Notes: generated by a model not told the origin, from the letters alone. A DNA stretch of 64,000 nt from Pantoea sp050157905 (GCF_050157905.1 NZ_JBKIWZ010000001.1:2232001-2296000), one strand, 5' to 3'; numbered from the stretch's first letter, positions 35,560 to 45,639 are shown. Translations and numbers: made by a program.

Positions 35560-35689
35560 GCGATTCCAGTTCTTTGTTGCGTCTGTGACTCTGCATACCA
35601 AACGGGGCTGGCAGTCCAGCACGTTCCGTTTGGTGTGCAGTGGCCTCCCTGAGGAGGCCACCCGATTTGCCTGTTAATCAGACAATGAT

Positions 35690-36664
35690 TTAGTGGATAC
35701 CGCCGATGCGACTGAATCGTACGCCGGTTGGCCACTGCCCTTCTTGTTTCTCAAAGCTCATCCAGATAGCGACTGCTTTGCCGACCAGATTACGCTCCGG
35801 GACAAAGCCCCAGTAACGGCTGTCGGCGCTGTTATCGCGGTTATCGCCCATCATGAAGTATTGCCCTTTCGGCACCACCCAGGTCGCCTGTGGCTGACCC
35901 GGCTGTTGATAATACATGCCCGCCTGACTCTGCGCTTCGTTAACCAGCAGAATGTCATGCGTGACGTTACCGATCGTCTCTTTACGGGTGCCCAGGCGCA
36001 GTCCGCCGCGCAGCGTATCGCCCTGCGGCACCTGATAGAAGCCGTTGCCGGTTTCGTTGCCATCAAAGCCGCTGAAGGTCTGAATGAAGTTGCTCGGCTC
36101 AACGTCAGTGTAGGTCACCGGTAACGCCGACACGCAGGCTTTTTCATCGGCACAGGCCGGTTTCACCGTCAGCGTTTTGCTGTAAGGATCATAGATGACT
36201 TTGTCGCCCGGCAGGCCAATAACGCGCTTAATATAGTCCAGACTTGGATCTTTCGGGTATTTGAATACCGCGATATCACCGCGTTTTGGCTGACCGGTTG
36301 GGATCAGCGTGGTCTGGGTAATCGGATCCTTAATACCGTAGGCAAACTTCTCCACCAGGATAAAGTCGCCAATCAGCAGGGTCGGCATCATGGAACCCGA
36401 TGGGATCTGGAAGGGTTCGTAGATAAACGACCGCACGATGAAGACCACGGCCAGCACCGGAAATACGGAAGCGGTGGTTTCCACCCAGCCTGGCTGAGAA
36501 GAGACCTTCGCCAGCGTTTTGCTGTCGAGCGTATTGCCGGCCTGCGCCTGAGCCGCCGCCTGTTTCGCACGACGCTCAGGTGCCCATTTAAAGCGATCAA
36601 TAACCCAGACGATGCCAGTAATCAGCGTCGCTATCGCCAGAATCAGGGCGAACATATTAGCCAT
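35690..36664 (-). CDS. lepB: Signal peptidase I
   Basis: LepB removes signal peptides from exported proteins at the inner membrane. The 324 residues contain two N-terminal membrane helices (about 4-22 and 63-80), the catalytic Ser91 in PSGSMMPTL and Lys146 in YIKRVIGLPGD. The conserved box E is GDNRDNSADSRYWG. It is downstream of lepA in one operon. Confidence 0.98.
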   Translation of the reverse strand: MANMFALILAIATLITGIVWVIDRFKWAPERRAKQAAAQAQAGNTLDSKTLAKVSSQPGWVETTASVFPVLAVVFIVRSFIYEPFQIPSGSMMPTLLIGDFILVEKFAYGIKDPITQTTLIPTGQPKRGDIAVFKYPKDPSLDYIKRVIGLPGDKVIYDPYSKTLTVKPACADEKACVSALPVTYTDVEPSNFIQTFSGFDGNETGNGFYQVPQGDTLRGGLRLGTRKETIGNVTHDILLVNEAQSQAGMYYQQPGQPQATWVVPKGQYFMMGDNRDNSADSRYWGFVPERNLVGKAVAIWMSFEKQEGQWPTGVRFSRIGGIH

Positions 36665-36673
36665 CAGAAATCC

Positions 36674-38473
36674 TTATTTGCTGTCCTTACCGACATGCAG
36701 AATGGCGAGGAACGCTTCCTGTGGCAGCTCAACGTTACCTACCTGCTTCATGCGCTTCTTACCATCTTTCTGTTTCTGCAACAGTTTCTTCTTACGACTG
36801 ACGTCACCGCCATAACATTTGGCCAGCACGTTTTTACGCAGCTGTTTCACCGTTGAACGTGCGATGATGTGGTTGCCGATGGCCGCCTGAATGGCAATGT
36901 CGAACTGCTGACGCGGAATGAGGTCTTTCATCTTCTCAACCAGATCGCGTCCGCGATAAGGGGCATTGTCGCGGTGAGTGATCAGCGCCAGCGCATCCAC
37001 ACGCTCAGAGTTAATCAGAACGTCAACACGCACCATGTCAGAAGGCTGGAAGCGTTTGAAGTTGTAATCCAGCGAGGCGTAACCGCGTGAAGTCGATTTC
37101 AGACGGTCGAAGAAGTCGAGTACCACTTCAGCCATCGGAATTTCGTAGGTCAGCGCAACCTGCTTGCCGTGATAAACCATGTTGGTCTGCACGCCACGCT
37201 TCTCGATACAGAGCGTGATGACGTTGCCCAGATACTCCTGCGGCAGCAGCATGTGACATTCGGCAATCGGCTCACGCAGCTCTTCGATGTTGTTCAGCGG
37301 CGGCAGCTTAGAGGGGCTGTCGACATACACGACTTCGCCGCTGGTGGTCACAACTTCATACACGACCGTCGGTGCGGTAGTGATTAGGTCGAGATCGTAT
37401 TCGCGCTCCAGACGTTCCTGAATGATCTCCATGTGCAGCAGACCCAGGAAGCCACAGCGGAAACCAAAGCCCAGCGCCGTTGAGCTCTCTGGCTCATAGA
37501 ACAGGGAGGCGTCATTCAGGCTCAGTTTGCCGAGCGCGTCACGGAAGGCTTCATAGTCATCAGAGCTGATCGGGAACAGACCGGCATACACCTGCGGCTT
37601 CACTTTTTTAAAGCCAGGCAGCGCTTTGTCTGCCGGATTACGCGCAGTGGTCAGCGTATCGCCCACAGGCGCGCCGAGGATATCTTTGATAGCACAGACC
37701 AGCCAGCCTACTTCACCGCAGTTCAGTTCGGTGCGATCGACCTGTTTCGGCGTAAAGATCCCCAGGCGGTCAGCGTTGTAGGTCTGACCGGTGCTCAGGA
37801 CTTTAATCTTGTCGCCTTTGCGCATGGTGCCGTTTTTCACACGCACCAGCGAGACAACACCCAGGTAGTTATCGAACCAGGAGTCGATGATCAGGGCCTG
37901 CAGCGGGCCATCCGGATCGCCTTCCGGCGGCGGAATATCGCGCACCAGGCGTTCCAGCACATCCGGTACGCCAACGCCGGTCTTGGCGGAACAGCGCACC
38001 GCATCGGCGGCATCGATACCAACGATATCTTCAATCTCCTGCGCGGCACGTTCGGGATCGGCGGCGGGCAGGTCGATTTTGTTCAGAACCGGCACCACTT
38101 CCAGATCCATCTCCATCGCGGTGTAGCAGTTCGCCAGTGTCTGCGCTTCAACACCCTGACCGGCATCCACCACCAGCAGTGCACCTTCACAGGCTGCCAG
38201 TGAGCGGGAAACTTCATAAGAGAAGTCGACGTGGCCTGGGGTATCGATGAAATTGAGCTGGTAAGTTTCGCCGTCTTTCGCGTGGTAATCGAGTGTCACG
38301 CTCTGGGCTTTGATGGTAATGCCACGCTCTCGCTCCAGATCCATTGAATCGAGAACCTGCGCAGCCATCTCACGGTCAGTGAGGCCACCACAAATCTGAA
38401 TAAGGCGGTCAGAGAGCGTAGATTTGCCATGGTCGATGTGAGCGATGATGGAGAAATTTCTTATGTGCTTCAT
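36674..38473 (-). CDS. lepA: Elongation factor 4 (LepA)
   Basis: LepA is a ribosome-associated translational GTPase that affects initiation and back-translocation. The 599 residues start with the G domain (AHIDHGKST at 11-19, DTPGHVDF, NKIDLP). EF-G-like domains II, III and V follow, then the LepA-specific C-terminal domain (DVLINSERVDALALITH onward). The gap to lepB is 9 bases. Confidence 0.98.
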   Translation of the reverse strand: MKHIRNFSIIAHIDHGKSTLSDRLIQICGGLTDREMAAQVLDSMDLERERGITIKAQSVTLDYHAKDGETYQLNFIDTPGHVDFSYEVSRSLAACEGALLVVDAGQGVEAQTLANCYTAMEMDLEVVPVLNKIDLPAADPERAAQEIEDIVGIDAADAVRCSAKTGVGVPDVLERLVRDIPPPEGDPDGPLQALIIDSWFDNYLGVVSLVRVKNGTMRKGDKIKVLSTGQTYNADRLGIFTPKQVDRTELNCGEVGWLVCAIKDILGAPVGDTLTTARNPADKALPGFKKVKPQVYAGLFPISSDDYEAFRDALGKLSLNDASLFYEPESSTALGFGFRCGFLGLLHMEIIQERLEREYDLDLITTAPTVVYEVVTTSGEVVYVDSPSKLPPLNNIEELREPIAECHMLLPQEYLGNVITLCIEKRGVQTNMVYHGKQVALTYEIPMAEVVLDFFDRLKSTSRGYASLDYNFKRFQPSDMVRVDVLINSERVDALALITHRDNAPYRGRDLVEKMKDLIPRQQFDIAIQAAIGNHIIARSTVKQLRKNVLAKCYGGDVSRKKKLLQKQKDGKKRMKQVGNVELPQEAFLAILHVGKDSK

Positions 38474-38662
38474 TTATTGAGATATCTTCGCTTAAAATTC
38501 AGTTGAAAATCTGAGCACAGACACATTCAGGAAGATCGCTCTTTACCCACAATCCTGTCAGCCTCATTAATGACGACGCATATTACACTGTTAACGCCGC
38601 GCATAAAAGAATGGAACGTGGTGGAAGCGAAACAGAAATCAGCGCAGGACAGAACAGACAAG

Positions 38663-38685
38663 GGCCGCGGGATGCGCGGCCTGGA
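38663..38685. repeat. GC-rich inverted repeat between rseC and lepA
   Basis: GGGCCGCG and its near complement form a compact hairpin just after the rseC stop, with only a weak T-rich tail on the minus strand. It may end or attenuate the rpoE-rse transcript before lepA. Confidence 0.45.
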
Positions 38686-38691
38686 CGCAGG

Positions 38692-39156
38692 TTACGCTTC
38701 GCTTTCAACACGCAGCGCATCGGGCGGTAAGGCGATGTTGAGAATCACAGGCTGAAAGGCTTCACGGTCGCCAAATTTCATCGAAACGCCTTTCGCGACG
38801 ATGAAACCGCCGATGCCGCCCAGCAGTGCGCCGCAGGCGGCAGCCAGGTCGCTGCCGAAGAGGGACTGAAACAGGCCCGCCACCAGGAAAAGCCCAAAAA
38901 GCGGTGTCATGTAGACTAGCAGTGCTGACCCAAGCAGACTGCTCTCTTTAATGCCCAGCTCGATGCGCTGACCCGGCTGCAGCGGTTTGCTGCTGGCGAT
39001 CTGCATCACATGCGCATTCTTTGGACCAAGCTTGTTGAGCATGTGGCTGCCGCAGCCTTTGCGTGCCTGGCAGCTGTTACAGGAGGTTTTTGCTTCAGTG
39101 TGCAGCGTGGCAATGCCATCCTGCCATGCCACCACAGTGGCCCATTCTCTCATCAT
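38692..39156 (-). CDS. rseC: SoxR-reducing/sigma-E regulatory protein RseC
   Basis: RseC is an inner-membrane protein with a cytosolic Cys-rich N-terminus (CNSCQARKGCG) that takes part in SoxR reduction with Rsx. The 154-residue sequence has two membrane segments (about 77-95 and 103-122). Its start overlaps the rseB stop by 4 bases. It is the last gene of the rpoE-rseABC operon. Confidence 0.95.
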   Translation of the reverse strand: MMREWATVVAWQDGIATLHTEAKTSCNSCQARKGCGSHMLNKLGPKNAHVMQIASSKPLQPGQRIELGIKESSLLGSALLVYMTPLFGLFLVAGLFQSLFGSDLAAACGALLGGIGGFIVAKGVSMKFGDREAFQPVILNIALPPDALRVESEA

Positions 39157-40109
39157 TTTTGTGACCCCAGGTCGATGCTATCCGCAATACGTTTGGCAGT
39201 GGACGGCGGCAGTTCGCCGATCACCGCAATTTCGCTATTATTGCGCACAACGGTCTGGACCGTGCGACGCCCAGTGCGCAATGTCTGCGTGTTACTGGTT
39301 TTATCGGCTGGCGTCACGTTAATCGCAAAGCTAAACAGGCCATCGCTGTAGAGCTTCGACTCCATATTCTTGTTCAGTCCCGGCAGCGTACGACGGTTCT
39401 GCGACACCAGCGACATCCCGGCGGGTATCCAGCCGGGCTGCCAGCTGAGCGTCACCGCGTCGCCTTTCGGCACGGAAAGCGACGGCGGCAGATTAGCCTT
39501 TTCCAGTCCCTGCATCAGGTTACGCACCCCTTCATCCACCGCAAAACTGATGACGCGGAATTGCTCCAGCGTTTCACCATCGCGATCGAGCAGATCTATG
39601 CGCAGCGGCAGCCTGGTATCCACATCCAGCCAGACCACATAGCTGTAGCGGGTGCCATCACGCGACACGATGCGCAGCACATCACACATCTGATCGGCGA
39701 TGCGCGAACGCCCCACCGTGATGAAATCGTAGGCAGAGGATAGCCTGGCGAAATCAGCGAAAATCACCGAAGGTAATGCATCGATGATGTGCGTGCCGGG
39801 AAGGGAAAAGGCATCGAGCCCGGGTTCGAAGTAGCTGATATCGTTGCCACGCTGGATGACTTCCCGACGCGGCCCGTCCATCTGCAGCAGCTGCGCAAAT
39901 ATACGGTTATCGATCACTGCATGACGATAACGCAGCGATTCAATGCCGATGCGTGAGACGTTGATATAGGCGAATTCGTAATTGAGGTTCTGGCTCGCCT
40001 GCTCCATCTGCTGTAAGAGTGCCCCGGACGCAGAATTTTGCGCCGGGGCAGCAGAGGACCATAACAGGCTGCCTGCCAGCAGGCTAACAGCATACCAAAG
40101 CGGCTTCAT
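39153..40109 (-). CDS. rseB: Sigma-E factor regulatory protein RseB
   Basis: RseB is a periplasmic lipoprotein-like-fold protein that binds RseA and protects it from DegS, releasing it on binding LPS. The 318 residues start with a signal peptide ending at about 23 (SAAPAQN). The MucB/RseB N-terminal domain follows to about 200, then the C-terminal domain ends in DSIDLGSQK. Start and stop overlap its operon neighbours. Confidence 0.96.
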   Translation of the reverse strand: MKPLWYAVSLLAGSLLWSSAAPAQNSASGALLQQMEQASQNLNYEFAYINVSRIGIESLRYRHAVIDNRIFAQLLQMDGPRREVIQRGNDISYFEPGLDAFSLPGTHIIDALPSVIFADFARLSSAYDFITVGRSRIADQMCDVLRIVSRDGTRYSYVVWLDVDTRLPLRIDLLDRDGETLEQFRVISFAVDEGVRNLMQGLEKANLPPSLSVPKGDAVTLSWQPGWIPAGMSLVSQNRRTLPGLNKNMESKLYSDGLFSFAINVTPADKTSNTQTLRTGRRTVQTVVRNNSEIAVIGELPPSTAKRIADSIDLGSQK

Positions 40110-40762
40110 TACTGCTGCTGCTGTCCTAATGACTGGTTTCCGGGAACATCAACCTGTGCCTGTTTTGGCGCACCGGTTTCAAACTGCAGCTGATCCGCAT
40201 GCAGGCGACGCTGGAGTTCATAATCCTGCAGCATGGCGTTCACACGGCGGCGCTGGTCCTGAACCTGCTGATTCGCGCTGTTAGTATCGAACGCATCAGA
40301 CGGCACGCCCAGGCTGACCGGAGAGGCTTTGCCCATCATGGGCAGCGTGTTAAAAACCGGCGAATCGGAGGTCTGCGTGGCGCTGTCCTGTGGCTGGTTG
40401 TAGTGCTGAACGCCTACAATCACTGCCAGAGAAACACAGGCCGCGACGCCCACCTGAGTTAGTTGCGCAGCCCACGGACGGGCCTTTTTCCAGAATGGCA
40501 TCTTTTCCCAGCGGGAAGGTTCTGGCTGCGCTTCCGGAATCAGCGTGGTTACCGTACGCAGCGGTTCTTTTTCAATGGCGGCCGCGACGCGCGCAGAGAT
40601 ATCAAAATGCAGATGCTCGCCGACATCGCCGCGCATCGTGTCACGAATGAGATGATAGCTCGCCCAGCTTTTCTGTAATTCTGCGTCCTTAGATAAGGCG
40701 GAAAACAGCTCGTTATCTAAAGTTTCACCATCCATTAAAGCGGAAAGTTTTTCTTTCTGCAT
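40109..40762 (-). CDS. rseA: Anti-sigma-E factor RseA
   Basis: RseA spans the inner membrane once and sequesters sigma-E until it is cleaved by DegS and RseP. The 217 residues comprise the cytosolic sigma-binding domain (MQKEKLSALMDGETLDNEL onward), a membrane segment at about 101-120 and a periplasmic region rich in Gln that ends QQQQ. It lies directly downstream of rpoE. Confidence 0.96.
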   Translation of the reverse strand: MQKEKLSALMDGETLDNELFSALSKDAELQKSWASYHLIRDTMRGDVGEHLHFDISARVAAAIEKEPLRTVTTLIPEAQPEPSRWEKMPFWKKARPWAAQLTQVGVAACVSLAVIVGVQHYNQPQDSATQTSDSPVFNTLPMMGKASPVSLGVPSDAFDTNSANQQVQDQRRRVNAMLQDYELQRRLHADQLQFETGAPKQAQVDVPGNQSLGQQQQ

Positions 40763-40792
40763 GCCTGTGTACCCTTCCAGTAGCCGTTATCA

Positions 40793-41368
40793 CTAACGTT
40801 GGATAAGCGGTTGAACTTTGTTATCAATGGCCTCTCGCGCACGAAATATACGTGATCGAACAGTGCCTACCGGGCAATCCATAATGACGGCGATCTCTTC
40901 ATAACTCAGACCGTCCAGTTCCCTGAGGGTAATTGCCATACGCAAATCCTCGGGTAGCGCCTCGATGGTACGAAAGACAATTTGTTTCAATTCGTCAGAC
41001 AACATTAAGTTCTCAGGGTTCGAAATTTCTTTTAATGCACTCGCACTTTCGAAATTTTCCGCATCAATTGCATCCACATCACTGGATGGCGGACGTCGCC
41101 CCTGAGCAACCAGGTAATTTTTCGCTGTGTTAACCGCAATGCGGTACAGCCAGGTATAAAACGCGCTATCGCCCCGGAATGAGTCCAGCGCGCGATACGC
41201 TTTAATAAAGGATTCCTGTACTACGTCTGGCACGTCGCCCGAAGGAACATAGCGTGAAACCAAACTCGCCACTTTGTGCTGGTAACGAATCACCAGTAAG
41301 TTAAACGCCTTTTGATCTCCCTTCTGTACCCGCTCGACAAGGACCTGATCCGTTAACTGCTCGCTCAT
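40793..41368 (-). CDS. rpoE: RNA polymerase sigma-E factor
   Basis: Sigma-E is an ECF sigma factor for the envelope stress regulon. The 191 residues contain region 2 (DVVQESFIKAYRALDSFRG, FYTWLYRIAVNTAKN) and region 4 (LDGLSYEEIAVIMDCPVGTV). I chose the ATG giving MSEQLTDQVLVERVQKGD, identical to the enterobacterial start; upstream codons in frame belong to the leader. A sigma-E promoter lies about 75-105 bases upstream, so it activates its own operon. Confidence 0.98.
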   Translation of the reverse strand: MSEQLTDQVLVERVQKGDQKAFNLLVIRYQHKVASLVSRYVPSGDVPDVVQESFIKAYRALDSFRGDSAFYTWLYRIAVNTAKNYLVAQGRRPPSSDVDAIDAENFESASALKEISNPENLMLSDELKQIVFRTIEALPEDLRMAITLRELDGLSYEEIAVIMDCPVGTVRSRIFRAREAIDNKVQPLIQR

Positions 41369-41445
41369 CCGAGGTAATGTCTCCCCAAATTCTGAATGCA
41401 TAAAGTAACTGCCAGCACATCTCATTATTCTGAGCAAGCATGCGC

Positions 41446-41472
41446 TTAGAGTTGTGATGTGGTGCGAAGTTC
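41446..41472 (-). promoter_or_regulatory. Sigma-E autoregulatory promoter of rpoE
   Basis: On the minus strand GAACTT is followed after exactly 16 bases by TCTAA, matching the sigma-E -35/-10 consensus. It lies in the 408-bp divergent region between rpoE and nadB. Confidence 0.85.
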
Positions 41473-41756
41473 ACTTTTCGCCCTGATATTTACTGCTCCA
41501 GTGGCCGCTACACGGGTTGTTCGTTTTCGTTCAGTGTAAGGAGCACAAATCGCAGGCAGATTAACCTATGACGACAGCTTTTTCATCATTAAATCAATCA
41601 GGTTTTATGTGTCTGCTATAAAAAACCTGACAAACAGGCGTACCATTTTAACTCCTTGATTACAGGTCATTTCAGGAACAGTTTCACCAAAAAACCGCTC
41701 CTCCGTTTAAAATACTTCACAGAAAACCCGTTCAGGCTTATGCTCAGACCACAGTT

Positions 41757-41774
41757 TGTTTAGTAAATTAAACA
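41757..41774. promoter_or_regulatory. NadR box overlapping the nadB start region
   Basis: TGTTTA-N6-TAAACA is a perfect palindrome and an exact NadR consensus. It ends 2 bases before the proposed nadB ATG, so NAD-loaded NadR would block transcription, and possibly translation initiation. Confidence 0.85.
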
Positions 41775-41776
41775 TT

Positions 41777-43399
41777 ATGATGAAAGCAACCCCGGATTAT
41801 CAGTGTGATGTTTTAATTATTGGCAGCGGCGCCGCCGGACTGTCGCTGGCGTTACGGCTGGCCAGACAGTATCAGGTAACAGTTCTCAGTAAAGCGCAGG
41901 TTAATGAGGGCTCGACGCTCTATGCGCAGGGTGGCATTGCAGCAGTATTTGATGAGACGGACAGCATCGAGTCGCACATTGACGATACGCTGATTGCCGG
42001 CGCGGGATTATGCGACCGCGAGGCCGTCTCCTTTGTGGCCAGCAATGCGCGTCATTGCGTGCAGTGGCTGATCGACAATGGCGTGGCCTTTGACCTCGAT
42101 CCTCAGGCGGCGGGCGACATGCGTTATCACCTGACGCGCGAAGGCGGCCATAGTCATCGCCGTATCCTGCACAGCGCTGACGCCACTGGCCACGCGGTGG
42201 AAAACACGCTGGTAAGCCAGGCGCTGAGCCACCCTAATATCCGGATTCTGGAGCGTACCAACGCGGTCGATCTGATCCTCTCAGACAAAAGTGGCCTGCC
42301 TGGTCCTCGCCGGGTGATTGGGGCCTGGATCTGGAACCGGAACCGCGAGCAGGTCGAAACCTGTCAGGCGCGGGCCGTAGTCGTCGCCACCGGCGGCGCG
42401 GCCAAAGTCTATCAATACACGACCAACCCCGATATCGCCTCTGGTGATGGCATCGCGATGGCATGGCGGGCCGGCTGCCGGGTCGCTAATCTGGAGTTCA
42501 ATCAGTTTCATCCGACCTGCCTGTTTCATCCGCAGGCGCAGAGTTTCCTGTTAACTGAAGCCCTGCGCGGTGAAGGGGCCTGGCTGTTACGTCCCGACGG
42601 CAGCCGCTTTATGCCCGACTTCGATGAACGCGCGGAACTGGCCCCGCGCGATATCGTCGCCCGCGCTATCGACCATGAGATGAAGCGGCTCGGCGTCGAC
42701 TGTATGTATCTGGATATCAGCCACCAGCCCGAAGCCTTTGTGCGCGCCCATTTCCCGATGATCTACGAGAAGCTGCTGACCTTTGGCTTTGATCTCACCA
42801 GGGAGCCGATCCCGATTGTGCCCGCCGCGCATTACACCTGTGGCGGTGTGGTCGTCGATCAGCATGGACAGACGGACATCAGCGGTCTGTTTGCCATCGG
42901 TGAGGTAAGTTATACCGGCCTGCATGGCGCGAACCGCATGGCGTCCAATTCACTGCTGGAGTGTCTGGTCTACGGCTGGTCGGCGGCCGAAGAGCTGATG
43001 CGTACCCTGCCCGCCATCGCGGCCGTTACGGAACTGCCCGCCTGGGATGAAAGTCAGGTAGATGATGCGGATGAGCGTGTGGTGATCCAGCACAACTGGC
43101 ACGAGCTGCGATTGTTTATGTGGGATTACGTCGGCATTGTCCGCACGACCCGGCGACTGGAGCGGGCATTGCGCCGCATTACGCTGCTTCAGCAGGAGAT
43201 AGATGAATATTATCGTCATTTTCGCCTCTCCAACAATCTGCTGGAGCTACGGAATCTGGTGCAGGTGGCGGAACTGATGGTGCTCTGTGCGCTGGCGCGG
43301 AAAGAGAGTCGCGGCCTGCACTTTATCCGCGACTATCCGGCATTACTGCCGGAAGCGCTGCCGACCGTGCTGGCCCCTGCTGGCTACATAAAGAGGTAG
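41777..43399 (+). CDS. nadB: L-aspartate oxidase NadB
   Basis: NadB oxidises L-aspartate to iminoaspartate, the first step of de novo NAD synthesis. The 540 residues equal the E. coli length. Motifs are the FAD Rossmann GSGAAGLSLALRL, TREGGHSHRRILH in the substrate loop, and ASNSLLECLVYG in the second FAD segment. The start is ATG-ATG (either is possible); an upstream TTG lies inside the NadR box and is rejected. The last 16 bases overlap the convergent trmN6. Confidence 0.97.
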   Translation: MMKATPDYQCDVLIIGSGAAGLSLALRLARQYQVTVLSKAQVNEGSTLYAQGGIAAVFDETDSIESHIDDTLIAGAGLCDREAVSFVASNARHCVQWLIDNGVAFDLDPQAAGDMRYHLTREGGHSHRRILHSADATGHAVENTLVSQALSHPNIRILERTNAVDLILSDKSGLPGPRRVIGAWIWNRNREQVETCQARAVVVATGGAAKVYQYTTNPDIASGDGIAMAWRAGCRVANLEFNQFHPTCLFHPQAQSFLLTEALRGEGAWLLRPDGSRFMPDFDERAELAPRDIVARAIDHEMKRLGVDCMYLDISHQPEAFVRAHFPMIYEKLLTFGFDLTREPIPIVPAAHYTCGGVVVDQHGQTDISGLFAIGEVSYTGLHGANRMASNSLLECLVYGWSAAEELMRTLPAIAAVTELPAWDESQVDDADERVVIQHNWHELRLFMWDYVGIVRTTRRLERALRRITLLQQEIDEYYRHFRLSNNLLELRNLVQVAELMVLCALARKESRGLHFIRDYPALLPEALPTVLAPAGYIKR

Positions 43400-44133
43400 A
43401 ACGCCTGCGTCAGGCCGCACCACTCATCCGAATAGCGGGTGTCAGGCGCACGGATAGCGAGGCGCTCCAGCAGCGTTTCTCCGGCCTGCGGCGAGAGTCC
43501 CAGCACGACGCGATGTGGTGGCCGATGAGCATACTCCGCCACATCCAGCCGGAAGCGCAGATGCCAGCCATCAGCCTGCGCCAGGGTAATAAATGTCTGA
43601 CCAATGTCTACAGGCAGCACCACGCAGAACATCCCCTCCTCTTCAATCAGTAACGCCGCACTGCGCAATAGCGTCTGATGGCCCAGCGAGGCCGTGGCGC
43701 GGGCGCTGTCGCGCGCCGCGCTGGCGCAGGCAACGCCAGGCGCAAAATAGGGAGGATTGCTCACAATCAGCGAATAACGTTTATCGCACGCTTCCGCCCA
43801 GCTGGCGATATCCTGCTGATGAACCGAGATACGCCCCGGCCAGGGTGACTGCTGCACATTTTCCTGCGCCTGCTGCGCGGCGTCGGCATCCAGTTCAACC
43901 GCATCAATAGCGACGTTTGTCGGCGTGCGCTGCGCCAGCATCAGCGCGATCAGCCCGCTGCCGCTGCCGATATCGAGAATGCGCCTGACCCCGGCGACCG
44001 GTGCCCAGGCACCCAGCAGGATGGCGTCGGTGCCCACTTTCATCGCACAGCGATCGTGTGCGACAAAAAATTGTTTAAAGGTAAATCCGTTATTGTTTAA
44101 CTGTGGCCGTTTGCGCGGCTTATCCTGCATCAT
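43384..44133 (-). CDS. trmN6: tRNA1(Val) (adenine(37)-N6)-methyltransferase TrmN6
   Basis: TrmN6 (YfiC) methylates N6 of A37 in tRNA1(Val). The 249-residue Rossmann methyltransferase has SAM motif I LDIGSGSGLIALM and the N6-adenine catalytic motif SNPPYF. It is divergent from srmB. The 3' overlap with nadB leaves no room for a terminator between them. Confidence 0.95.
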   Translation of the reverse strand: MMQDKPRKRPQLNNNGFTFKQFFVAHDRCAMKVGTDAILLGAWAPVAGVRRILDIGSGSGLIALMLAQRTPTNVAIDAVELDADAAQQAQENVQQSPWPGRISVHQQDIASWAEACDKRYSLIVSNPPYFAPGVACASAARDSARATASLGHQTLLRSAALLIEEEGMFCVVLPVDIGQTFITLAQADGWHLRFRLDVAEYAHRPPHRVVLGLSPQAGETLLERLAIRAPDTRYSDEWCGLTQAFYLFM

Positions 44134-44297
44134 TCGTCACTACCATTGATTTTTCCTGCCGTCCGGCAGCGCATGAGTGTAACGTGACAACAGCGTGATT
44201 TCACGTAACAGACAACGCCGTGCACAGCCGAAACGGATTAACAGATGAAGATTCAGTCTGATCTGTCTATAATCAGCGCCCCAAACTGAGGTAGACC

Positions 44298-45626
44298 ATG
44301 ACAGTAACCACATTTTCCGAACTCGAACTTGACGAAAGCCTGCTACAAGCGTTGCAGGAAAAAGGCTTTACGCGCCCAACAGTGATTCAGGCTGCTGCAA
44401 TTCCGCCCGCACTGGAGGGCCGCGACGTTCTGGGTTCGGCACCTACCGGGACCGGGAAAACGGCCGCGTACCTGTTACCGGCACTGCAGCACCTGCTTGA
44501 TTTCCCGCGCAAGAAATCCGGTCCGCCACGTATCCTGATCGTGGTTCCGACCCGCGAACTGGCGATGCAGGTCGCCGACCATGCGCGTGAGCTGGCAAAG
44601 CATACCCATCTGGATATCGCCACCATCACGGGCGGTGTGGCCTATATGAACCATGCCGAAGTGTTCAGCGAAAACCAGGACATCGTGGTCGCGACCACTG
44701 GCCGCCTGCTGCAGTACATTAAAGAAGAGAACTTCGACTGCCGCGCCGTTGAAACGCTGGTGCTGGATGAAGCGGACCGTATGCTCGATATGGGCTTTGC
44801 TCAGGACATCGAGACCATCGCGGCGGAAACCCGCTGGCGCAAACAGACGCTGCTCTTTTCCGCCACGCTGGAAGGCGACAATATCCGCGACTTCGCCGAG
44901 CGTCTGCTGAACGAACCGGTGGAGCTGGAGGCCGATCCAAGCCGCCGCGAGCGCAAAAAGATCCAGCAGTGGTACTACCGCGCGGACGATCTGGACCACA
45001 AGACCAAATTACTGGTTCATCTGCTGAAACAGCCGGATGTCACGCGCAGCATCGTGTTCGTACGCAAGCGTGAACGTCTGCATGAGTTGGTGAGCTGGCT
45101 GCACGAAGCGGGGATTCGCACCAGCTATCTCGAAGGCGAAATGGTGCAGGCCAAGCGTAACGAAGCGATTAAGCGTCTGAGCGAAGGCCGCGTAAACGTG
45201 CTGGTGGCAACTGATGTCGCCGCCCGCGGTATCGATGTTGAAGATGTCAGCCACGTCTTTAACTACGACATGCCACGCACCGCTGATACCTATCTGCACC
45301 GCATCGGCCGTACCGGTCGCGCGGGCCGTAAAGGCATCGCCATTTCACTGGTTGAGGCGCATGACTTTGTTCTGCTGGGCAAAATCACCCGTTATGTGAA
45401 CGAGCCTATCAAAGCGCGTGTGATTGATGAGCTGCGCCCGGTAACGCGCGCGCCAAGTCCTAAAACCACCGGAAAACCGTCGAAAAAGGCACTGGCGAAG
45501 CGTGCCGAGAAGAAAGCGAGCGAAACGGAGAAACCACGCGTGAAAAAACGCCATCGCGACGCTAAAAATGTTGGTAAACGCCGCAAGGCAAGCGGCAGTG
45601 CACCAGCGGATAAGATTGCGGAATAA
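44298..45626 (+). CDS. srmB: ATP-dependent RNA helicase SrmB
   Basis: SrmB is a DEAD-box helicase in 50S ribosome assembly. The 442 residues show the Q motif, Walker A APTGTGKTAAY, motif II VLDEADRM, SAT motif III and motif VI HRIGRTGRAGR. A strongly basic C-terminal tail (about 385-435, KKALAKRAEKKASETEKPRV) is typical of RNA binding. A terminator follows at once. Confidence 0.97.
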   Translation: MTVTTFSELELDESLLQALQEKGFTRPTVIQAAAIPPALEGRDVLGSAPTGTGKTAAYLLPALQHLLDFPRKKSGPPRILIVVPTRELAMQVADHARELAKHTHLDIATITGGVAYMNHAEVFSENQDIVVATTGRLLQYIKEENFDCRAVETLVLDEADRMLDMGFAQDIETIAAETRWRKQTLLFSATLEGDNIRDFAERLLNEPVELEADPSRRERKKIQQWYYRADDLDHKTKLLVHLLKQPDVTRSIVFVRKRERLHELVSWLHEAGIRTSYLEGEMVQAKRNEAIKRLSEGRVNVLVATDVAARGIDVEDVSHVFNYDMPRTADTYLHRIGRTGRAGRKGIAISLVEAHDFVLLGKITRYVNEPIKARVIDELRPVTRAPSPKTTGKPSKKALAKRAEKKASETEKPRVKKRHRDAKNVGKRRKASGSAPADKIAE

Positions 45627-45639
45627 ATCGTCGCCGCCA

